Assembly (NCBI RefSeq): GCF_000306255.2
Contig: NZ_AKWY02000020.1
Coordinates: 1 to 64,000 of the forward strand
Direction of reading: 5' to 3'
Source of the DNA: Leptospira noguchii serovar Panama str. CZ214
GTDB lineage: Bacteria; Spirochaetota; Leptospiria; Leptospirales; Leptospiraceae
DNA length: 64,000 nt
Position 1 is the first letter of the stretch. Every line of letters starts with the position of its first letter. Positions 53,046 through 64,000 of the stretch are shown piece after piece. The notes below the pieces were generated by a model. It saw only the letters and a program-made list of their open reading frames with translations, had not been told where the DNA came from and did no database searches. The position numbers were made by a program, and so were the translations under genes.

Positions 53046-53146
53046 AGAGTTGTTAAAAAATTCCATAGTGCAGATTAACAAAACTATTTCAATCGACCGT
53101 TTCCATAAAACAGAAACAGACAGAGAATTAATTTTTCAACAATTCT
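53046..53146. mobile_element. ATT-MITE, second intact copy
   Basis: 101 bp, starting AGAGTTGTTAAAAAATT and ending AATTTTTCAACAATTCT, with ATT on both sides (53043-53045, 53147-53149). It lies in the 390-base gap upstream of the methyltransferase gene. A further degenerate end (AGAATTATTAAAAAATT) is seen near 53325. Confidence 0.8.
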
Positions 53147-53394
53147 ATTTATCAAAAGTCTGATTTGCAAGAATTACTTTCTAAAACATAGAATCTATTT
53201 GCAGCTTTAAAATAATCACTGATTACAAATCTCACTCTATCCCACAAAGACCATAAAAGTTAAATTATAAGTTTCCACTTTATAGATTCTCCTTTGGAAA
53301 ATGATTATAAAAAGATAAACTATTAGAATTATTAAAAAATTAATTTCTTCCGCTTTTCTATTAAAACGAATGGATAAAATTATTTTCAAAGAAC

Positions 53395-54723
53395 CTATTC
53401 TGGACTCAAAGTAGAAGAAAACATTCCAATTAAAAAACGATTTAGACTTTGCTCACCCGTCTTTGATAAAAGGCCAGATTTCGCTTTTTCGACCCGGATT
53501 TTTACCTGAGTATTTTCCTTTTGCTCCGAAATAACCTTCATTAGAAATGCCTTAATTAAAATCTGTTCCCCAGATAAAAAAATAAAAAGAGAATTTTTTA
53601 TGGTATAACGTTTAAGCATTTCTCTTTTATCCGCAAGCCAGATTTCTTCTAAAAACAAATAGTCTCGATTCCTCCATTCCGTCGGCCTGACAAACACAAG
53701 TTTTTGTTTGGAATGAAAATACACGTAAGACGAAACCGCTAAGTCTGCGTAAATTTTTTCGTCATTTCGAATTACTTCCCTATTTTTTAAATTTACCAGA
53801 TCTTTTATGAATGTATCTAGTTTTACCGAGTTAATTCCGGTGATAGGTTTAACAGAAAAATACGCGGATACAAGAAGGACTATAATCAAAACAGTACTCG
53901 CCGTTATTGTGTTTAGTTCTTTTTCGGACTTTAAAAGAAAATTTCCTAAATACAAAATCAAAAACAACGGTCCAAAGTTTAAAAGATATTTCCAAAGAAG
54001 TTTATAAAAATTTTCGAAAGAATTTTTTCCATAAAATCCTGTTAGAATCAAAACGGCCAAAAGAGCTAAAAAAATTCCTAAATAAACGAGTAACACAAGT
54101 TGGGGAATGTTTCTTCTTTTAAAAAAAACGGATTGGTGCTTTTTTCTCTCTCGAATTCCTACCGTTCCAGCCTTGATTATGAAAATCGTAATCCCCACAA
54201 AAAAAACTGTGAAGTGGGAAAAAAAACTTCCGAGTATGCAAACGATTAGTAGAAATATGTCCCCCAACGTTTCCATTCTAAATGCTAGAAAAAGTATCAA
54301 TAAAAAAAACAGACTAAAAAGTTCCGGATAAAACGCCAAAGGTATAGAATACGTCAAAGGTGTGATCGCGGATAAATAACAGAGAAGATAATGATTCGGT
54401 TTCCATTTTTCCCTTTGAAGAGTAAAACCTATACAATGGATTCCGAGTGAAAAAATAAATGCAGAAAGAGAAAAGAAAGACGTGGTATAGTTTAGTCCAG
54501 TGACTGATTTCCAAAGATTTAAAACTAAAAAAGGAAGTGGTGGTTGATCGGAAAAAAATTTTCCCTCTTCTGTTAAGGAACGTAAATTGGCGAGTATCTC
54601 CATCGCTTCCGGATTTAAAGGTTCCCCGAACCAGTTATAAAGTACAGAGAGAATGACTGCAAGACCGGTTGCAGATAGGAAAAGGAAGATTGGGTTGGCT
54701 TTGTTACTTCTTTCTAAATCCAT
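53395..54723 (-). CDS. Polytopic membrane protein, GT-C-like
   Basis: 442 residues with about eight to ten hydrophobic helices in the first 300 and a soluble C-terminus. The first loop region (FFSDQPPLPFLVLNLWKS) has the D-x-P-P-L-P pattern frequent in ArnT/PMT-like GT-C glycosyltransferases, which use polyprenyl-phosphate sugars. No other catalytic motif is evident, so the call stays open. It diverges from the mutase gene, with about 100 bases between them. Confidence 0.68.
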   Translation of the reverse strand: MDLERSNKANPIFLFLSATGLAVILSVLYNWFGEPLNPEAMEILANLRSLTEEGKFFSDQPPLPFLVLNLWKSVTGLNYTTSFFSLSAFIFSLGIHCIGFTLQREKWKPNHYLLCYLSAITPLTYSIPLAFYPELFSLFFLLILFLAFRMETLGDIFLLIVCILGSFFSHFTVFFVGITIFIIKAGTVGIRERKKHQSVFFKRRNIPQLVLLVYLGIFLALLAVLILTGFYGKNSFENFYKLLWKYLLNFGPLFLILYLGNFLLKSEKELNTITASTVLIIVLLVSAYFSVKPITGINSVKLDTFIKDLVNLKNREVIRNDEKIYADLAVSSYVYFHSKQKLVFVRPTEWRNRDYLFLEEIWLADKREMLKRYTIKNSLFIFLSGEQILIKAFLMKVISEQKENTQVKIRVEKAKSGLLSKTGEQSLNRFLIGMFSSTLSPE

Positions 54724-54757
54724 AGGGCCCGTAGTTTTTGCGGAAATCAGAGCAAGG

Positions 54758-54801
<44 letters not shown>

Positions 54802-54829
54802 ATGAGAACCTCGAATCGGGACAGAATTT

Positions 54830-56842
<2,013 letters not shown>

Positions 56843-56866
56843 CGCGTTTTTGTTTCGAACATAGTC

Positions 56867-57817
56867 GTGAAACATCGCAAAGAAGATCTCGCAGAACTCA
56901 TCGAAGAGGCGCGGGTGGGAGAAAAATTTCCTCTCGCAAAACTCATCTCTGGTTTAGAAAGACCGAATTCTTTTGAGTTTAGAAAAAATCTTTTCGAGAC
57001 TCTTGGTTCTCTTGGTTTAAATGGAAGTCATTCCTTAACCGTTGGTTTTACCGGAACTCCAGGCGCGGGAAAGTCTTCTTTGCTTGGTGAATTGGCGACT
57101 CAGTTTTTGAAATCGGATAGCGGAGAGACAATGGCAATCGTCGCAATTGATCCCTCCAGTCATATTTCCGGTGGTTCCTTGTTAGGCGATCGTACTCGGC
57201 TTTCCCTTCCCGCACGCGAGAAACGAATCTACTTCCGTTCACAACCTAGTCAGTTAGAACTAGGTGGGGTTAATCCTTATACGTACCACGTTATTCGTCT
57301 TCTTCGTTGTTTTTTTCGTTTCGTTTTTATCGAAACCGTTGGGATCGGTCAAAACGAGATCGAAGTTTCTAAACTTACTGATCTTTCTTTTCTCGTTTTA
57401 CAGCCGTTAGGTGGAGATCAGATTCAATTTATGAAAAGTGGAATCATGGAAGTTCCAGATTCTTTTATTCTCAACAAATGTGACGAAGAAATTCTTGCTA
57501 ACTCCAGTTATCACATGTTGATTTCTACATTAGAATTTTTAAAAGAAGTTATGCCAGGTAATCGACTCCCTCCCGTTTTTAAAACTTCTACTAAAACGAA
57601 ACAAGGAATTCAAGATCTTTTAGATTTTATCCGTTCTGCAAAACCTATCATGGATCGTTCACAAGAAACCACTCTTCAACTGAAAAAATGGATCAAAAGC
57701 GAATTCGGCAATTTCGGCTTGAAGACCATCGAAAATCTTCCTTTCCCCTATCCTTCAGACTTTGAAACCTTAGAAGAAATCGCTCTGGAAATGATTCGTA
57801 AGAATCTACTACTTTAG
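56867..57817 (+). CDS. meaB: MeaB-type GTPase chaperone of B12 mutase
   Basis: A 316-residue G3E-class GTPase (MeaB/ArgK). Walker A is TGTPGAGKSSLLGEL, the switch region has IDPSSHISGGSLLGDRTR, then ETVGIGQNEIEVSKL and the base-recognition LNKCDE. It protects the mutase and gates exchange of damaged cobalamin. It starts at a GTG (56867) 24 bases after meaA, in the same operon, so the partner is almost certainly the mutase just upstream. Confidence 0.93.
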   Translation: MKHRKEDLAELIEEARVGEKFPLAKLISGLERPNSFEFRKNLFETLGSLGLNGSHSLTVGFTGTPGAGKSSLLGELATQFLKSDSGETMAIVAIDPSSHISGGSLLGDRTRLSLPAREKRIYFRSQPSQLELGGVNPYTYHVIRLLRCFFRFVFIETVGIGQNEIEVSKLTDLSFLVLQPLGGDQIQFMKSGIMEVPDSFILNKCDEEILANSSYHMLISTLEFLKEVMPGNRLPPVFKTSTKTKQGIQDLLDFIRSAKPIMDRSQETTLQLKKWIKSEFGNFGLKTIENLPFPYPSDFETLEEIALEMIRKNLLL

Positions 57818-57944
57818 TTGATCGTTTCGATTTCTCTTGTGCATAATTTAAATGTAGTCTAAATTTCTTTTAGAAAGTAGTAATTCCTACATCTCTTCTT
57901 TTGTTATTAAAATATTAAAATTCTTTCATATAAAATCTGGAAGT

Positions 57945-58475
57945 CTAAGAATCTAATTCCTGTAAATAGTATGGGTATTTGTCTGTCATCGGGTTTGGTT
58001 CAAATTGTAATTCTCTTGAAATGAGATTTTGTCTCCTGTTGATCTTCCAAGTCATTTCGTAAGTCCAGTGAAAGCTAGGAACTCCCCGGTTTAAACTTTT
58101 CACAAAAAAATCCTCCTTGTCCTCCAACCAAAGCATGTAATTAAAAAGATAACACCTCGAAACCCCATGAGCCGCCGCCAACACACCTAAGGTCACCCAA
58201 ACACCAGTATGAACCCGAATACTAAACTTTTTCATTTTGCCAACGTCCCGATTGTATTTGATTTTACCCGCCCGGTTATGAAGACGTTTCATAGAAGCGA
58301 TCTGCTTAGAATATTTTCTCAATAGAAAAGGAAGTTTGCCCCGAAGTGCTTTTCTTTCCTGAAGATTCAAACGATTCCAATAAACATCTGGAACCAAAAG
58401 AGAATCTGTACCAACAGAATCTTCTACCAAAGCAGACTCAATTTTTTGACCGTCGTCCAATAAAAGAATGTCCAT
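57945..58475 (-). CDS. DUF1564 family protein
   Basis: A 176-residue Leptospira-specific protein of unknown function, complete here. The N-terminal half is rich in basic residues (LRKYSKQIASMKRLHNRAGK). The conserved core FSIRVHTGVWVTLGVLAAAH continues [15 protein letters not shown] and ends GVPSFHWTYEMTWK. It is the intact counterpart of the truncated copy at 3-365. Cysteine and tyrosines of the CYLFNY block are strictly shared. The spacing would suit a ribbon-helix-helix or small DNA-binding fold, but this is a guess. It converges with meaB. Confidence 0.85.
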   Translation of the reverse strand: MDILLLDDGQKIESALVEDSVGTDSLLVPDVYWNRLNLQERKALRGKLPFLLRKYSKQIASMKRLHNRAGKIKYNRDVGKMKKFSIRVHTGVWVTLGVLAAAHGVSRCYLFNYMLWLEDKEDFFVKSLNRGVPSFHWTYEMTWKINRRQNLISRELQFEPNPMTDKYPYYLQELDS

Positions 58476-58591
58476 ACCAGAAACGGTTCTTAGAACTTTC
58501 CAAGCGGAATGGTTTATAGAAAAAATTTTGAATCAAACATAGATTTTAATTTAGTATATTCTAAATTCCAAGTCCAAATACACTCTTAACA

Positions 58592-58740
58592 AAACGTGGT
58601 AGTTCCCACAAATTAAGTCACATTACAAATTCTTAAATATTTATTTTTTGTATGAGTTTCAACATTTTAAGAATTGATCCACAAAGTTCAGACCCAAACT
58701 TTTTTAGAAAAATGAAATTCCTTACGCCAAACTTACGTTA
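58592..58740. repeat. Dispersed repeat with IS982-like right end
   Basis: AACGTGGTAGTTCCCACAAA, ATTAAGTCACATTACAAATT, GTATGAGTTTCAACATTTTA and TTCCTTACGCCAAACTTACG occur in the same order as at 4482-4619. The right end matches the terminal repeat of the resident IS. The rest of the 58476-58896 gap shows no gene. Confidence 0.6.
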
Positions 58741-58896
58741 TTTATCCCCTTTCTAGGAAAGACTATATAGTTCTGAGTAAAACTTAAAATATAAAAATTT
58801 GGTTTTTAGAAATTGTTATCTTTAGATTTTTAGAGAGGTTTTATTTTAAAAATCGGTTTAAAAAATTTCTTCTTTTTTAACTGAACTTGTAAATAC

Positions 58897-59346
58897 TCAA
58901 TATCCGTCTTTGATTAAATAATCCAAATGCAATCGAATATCAGATTCATCGTTAGAATTTTCCACAAAATCATCATGTACAACTTTTTCGTTTAAGACCT
59001 GAGTCAATTCAGCATCACTTTTGACAAGATATACTCCATTAAAAATCGAATAATTTTCAATCCATAACTCCAATTTTTTAGATTCAGAGAATATAATACA
59101 TTTATGATTTATGCGTATTGAATCGGAAAGCATCTTTCTAAAATTGGTAAGATTGATAAATTCTTCATTTTCGATTCCATTCAAGTTTAAAATATATAAT
59201 CCGATAAATTCTTCTAAAATGGATAAAATAATATCTCGAACGTTCAAGATAGAACGGTTATCTACAACCCCTGACAACTTAATCAACATTACTTTGACAG
59301 ACGCTCCGTGTACGTTGAATATAACGAACTCATTACTAACTTGCAT
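58897..59346 (-). CDS. STAS-like (anti-sigma antagonist type) protein
   Basis: 149 residues. The first 110 show the strand-helix alternation of a STAS domain: VKVMLIKLSGVVDNRSILNV, then GLYILNLNGIENEEFINLTN and CIIFSESKKLELWIEN, where the loop before the second helix holds the usual regulatory Ser/Thr position (here Asn-Leu-Thr). Partner-switching antagonists of this type are substrates of PP2C phosphatases such as the one at 10.2 kb, but no anti-sigma factor is nearby. The call rests on fold pattern only and is tentative. A 40-residue acidic tail follows. Confidence 0.5.
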   Translation of the reverse strand: MQVSNEFVIFNVHGASVKVMLIKLSGVVDNRSILNVRDIILSILEEFIGLYILNLNGIENEEFINLTNFRKMLSDSIRINHKCIIFSESKKLELWIENYSIFNGVYLVKSDAELTQVLNEKVVHDDFVENSNDESDIRLHLDYLIKDGY

Positions 59347-60164
59347 TCGTATTCCTCATGTTTTAAATTTTATACTCTTACGCATAAGAATGCCCAACAA
59401 ATATCAATAACGGATTCAATACAAAAATTGCCCCTACTCCATTTAAAACTTAATCTGGATACTATAAATTAAATATATAGAATATTCTATTTTTTAAATA
59501 ATTGAATCTGAAACGAACACAAACCAACTTATCATTTTTGAAAAAATTTAGGTTTGTCCCAGTAAACGGAAACACATTTAAGATTAAATCTGATTCACAG
59601 AAAAGTTAATTCTTTCTATGGCGAAACAACTAAAATAATTTCAAAAAATAAAGTGTTTATTGAGACTTTTTTGAAATGAATTTTTAAATTTACCATATTG
59701 AAACACTTTCTAAACTTTAATGTATTTTCTAAAACATTTGACATAATTTATAGTTTATAAAATTCCACGAGACCATTCACAGCATTCTATAAAAGGACCA
59801 CTTTTTTACGATTCGCCTTTTTATACCTACAAAACCCACAACTCATTTAGGATTTTATGTTTTTCTAACTTATCAATTCGAATTTACAATTAGAATTCGA
59901 ATACTTTACTTTGATAATTTCACAGAACATTTAAATCGAAAAAGATTAATTCTATTTTTATCATTGATTAGAAACATTTCAATTTTAGGATTTATAGATA
60001 TTCAAAATACAACTGAACAAGCAAAAAAATTTTATGCTGTCTTAATAAGATTGAAGCCTTAAGCTTTTATGATAAAAACTTATCTCAAAGCAAATTTAGA
60101 TACTCTGTGTTATATATAGTAGTCTGAGAATTTAAATTAGTTTACTAATTTCTAAATTAGAAAC
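59347..60164. other. Long AT-rich intergenic region
   Basis: About 820 bases without a plausible gene or recognised repeat on either strand. Very AT-rich. It contains the promoter of the STAS-like gene (minus); the EAL gene ends at its right. Confidence 0.45.
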
Positions 60165-61769
60165 TTAGCTTAAGGAGTTAATCTGAAATTGAAAAGAAGA
60201 TAAATCTGTAATTTGTGTAGGTTTTCCGTAATAAAATCCCTGTAAAAAATTCGCTCCGTAATCAATCGCAATACTTTCCAATTCCGCGTTTTCAATTCCT
60301 TCAAAAACCATTTTCTTACCAAGGGAAAAAAGAACCTGAGAAATCGCCTTTAAAACACTTCTTTTACTTTGGTTTGTATCTACTCCGATAATTAAACTTT
60401 TATCTAGTTTTACGTAATCACATTCAATTTTTTCAATTCTAGAAAAATTAGAATTCCCGATTCCAAAGTCATCAATTGCAATCTGAAAACCAAAATGTTT
60501 TAAAATCGCCATTTGTTCGATGATGAGGGAAGTTTCTTCATAACGACTTTCTGTTATTTCCAAAATGACGGAACTGGGATGTAAATTTAACTGAGAGAAA
60601 TAGGAAATCAAATTGTCTGCAAATTCAGGATTTTTCAACTGAAACGGTGATATGTTGATCGAAATCATAGGATTGAAAGAAAAAGAATTATTTTTTCGGA
60701 TCTGAGACAAATCTAAAAGAGCGTTTTGAATTACCCAGGTTCCGATAGAACTGATCAGGCCCGACTCCTCCGCCAAAGGAATAAAAATATCCGGACTGAT
60801 CATTCCTTTGGCAGAATGATTCCAACGAGAAAGAGCCTCTAAAGAATGTAAACTTTTGTCTTTTGAATTTACGATCGGTTGGTAATACAATAAAAGTTCT
60901 TTTTTATGTACCGAATTTCTAAGAGATAAATAAGTTGCGATCAAATTGGAAGAATCATTTTGATTTTGAGTAGCATATCTACTGAAAGGAGAATCGATCA
61001 CTTTTCTAAGATTTGCCCTTAAACCTTTGAGGATATTGAGAGGACTTACATTCGTTTCGGAGGTATGCAATCCTCCGATGGAAAGTTTTAGATGAAACTC
61101 GTGATTGTCTATTTGAATCGTATTTTTCATGTAAGAAATCAAACTAGAAGGAATCCAATTGATGTCTACATCCGGCTTATTGATTTGATACGCAAAAAAA
61201 ATCTGATTTGTAGAAATTCTAAGACCTACGTTTTGACTATTCGTAATGGTCAAAAATTCAGTATGTAAATCTAAAAAAACTGCTTCATATATTTGAGTTT
61301 CATATTTATGAAGAAATGGATGGTTATAAATTTCAATATTGATGAGATAAAAGTACGTTTTTTCTAATTTTAAAGTGCGAACTAAATCATGTTTTAAAGA
61401 TCGAAATCTTTGAATTCTATTTTTCTCTGAACTGGATAAATTGCGTGTAGTGGATTCTATATGAGCAAATACGTAACCCCCCTTTGTATTGATTTCAAAA
61501 TTAACTTTGTAGATTCGATCATTTTCGGATCGAACCATAAGTTGAATGTTTCTATCATTCTTAAATCTTCGAAACGTAGAAACATTAGAATTGCCATAAT
61601 CGATAAATCTTTCCACAGCTTTTTTAAGTTTTGGATCTAAATCTAATAAAGAATTATAATTTGGTTCCGAATAAAGTTGTTTTCCCTCAAGATTATACAA
61701 CGAATAACTATATGTATCCGATGTAAGAGCTTTATTTTCGGTGTAAAGATCGCTGTACTCAGAAATCAT
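60165..61769 (-). CDS. EAL-domain c-di-GMP phosphodiesterase
   Basis: 534 residues, no membrane helix. The C-terminal EAL domain (about 280-525) is complete: LHSLEALSRW (catalytic Glu near 311), VILEITESRYEE, AIDDFGIGNSNFSRIEKI with the metal-binding Asp pair, DYVKLDKSLI and FEGIENAE, GANFLQGFYYGKP. It should hydrolyse cyclic di-GMP. The N-terminal 270 residues match no domain I can name; the spacing may hide a degenerate GGDEF-like fold without the signature motif. Nothing adjacent shares its transcript. Confidence 0.88.
   Translation of the reverse strand: MISEYSDLYTENKALTSDTYSYSLYNLEGKQLYSEPNYNSLLDLDPKLKKAVERFIDYGNSNVSTFRRFKNDRNIQLMVRSENDRIYKVNFEINTKGGYVFAHIESTTRNLSSSEKNRIQRFRSLKHDLVRTLKLEKTYFYLINIEIYNHPFLHKYETQIYEAVFLDLHTEFLTITNSQNVGLRISTNQIFFAYQINKPDVDINWIPSSLISYMKNTIQIDNHEFHLKLSIGGLHTSETNVSPLNILKGLRANLRKVIDSPFSRYATQNQNDSSNLIATYLSLRNSVHKKELLLYYQPIVNSKDKSLHSLEALSRWNHSAKGMISPDIFIPLAEESGLISSIGTWVIQNALLDLSQIRKNNSFSFNPMISINISPFQLKNPEFADNLISYFSQLNLHPSSVILEITESRYEETSLIIEQMAILKHFGFQIAIDDFGIGNSNFSRIEKIECDYVKLDKSLIIGVDTNQSKRSVLKAISQVLFSLGKKMVFEGIENAELESIAIDYGANFLQGFYYGKPTQITDLSSFQFQINSLS

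Positions 61770-64000
<2,231 letters not shown>

Overview
The window is AT-rich, densely coding on both strands and carries very many short dispersed repeats. The gene content points to a pathogenic-clade Leptospira chromosome, most like L. interrogans. The reasons are the DUF1564 paralogues at 0.3 and 58 kb, a Leptospira-type ArgB, a 7TM-AraC regulator, a GAF-GAF-PP2C phosphatase, a membrane adenylate cyclase with a long extracytoplasmic insert, an IS982-type element, and a fatty-acid/B12-centred metabolism. Species assignment is inference from recognition, not from a search.

Layout. 0-9 kb: DUF1564 fragment, polytopic histidine kinase, glutathione transferase-like protein, Gdx/SugE exporter, hotdog thioesterase, zinc alcohol dehydrogenase, then one intact IS982-like element lying against the stop codon of a short-chain dehydrogenase. 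9-15 kb: argB, an RsbU-like phosphatase, a phosphofructokinase and an exported protein. 15-22 kb: a minus-strand methionine-cycle cluster, reading ArsR-methyltransferase regulator, ahcY, ferredoxin, metH, with a striking triple GATATC palindrome at its head. 22-29 kb: TetR regulator, thioesterase, HAD phosphatase, polysaccharide deacetylase, methyltransferase and the wreck of a chromate transporter gene. 29-40 kb: adenylate cyclase, acyl-CoA synthetase, DoxX, FAD oxidoreductase, a frameshifted lipoprotein gene and the overlapping Nudix-aroB-mscS operon. 40-47 kb: fabG-acpP-rnc, an AftB-like membrane glycosyltransferase with hisE, and a thioredoxin-TPR protein. 47-51.7 kb: an accessory island bounded by two direct repeats of about 165 bp, holding a SIR2-like gene, an FRG-domain gene, a frameshifted HNH gene and a lipoprotein gene. 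52-58 kb: methyltransferase, membrane protein, a meaA-type B12-dependent acyl-CoA mutase with its meaB chaperone, and DUF1564. 58-64 kb: STAS-like protein, EAL phosphodiesterase and 7TM-AraC regulator, separated by long non-coding stretches.

How it fits together. The metabolic genes serve fatty acids as carbon source (acyl-CoA synthetase, thioesterases, fabG/acpP, the mutase with MeaB) and two B12 enzymes (MetH and the mutase). Signalling is rich: histidine kinase, cAMP synthesis, c-di-GMP breakdown and partner-switching phosphatase. The accessory layer is made of two non-autonomous element families. One is about 100 bp with 17-bp perfect inverted ends and ATT duplications. The other has ends like the resident IS982-type element. 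They have truncated, interrupted or abutted several genes.

The best candidate for something undescribed is the repeat-bounded SIR2/FRG island. The methionine-cycle operator and the two perfect hairpins at gene starts come next.
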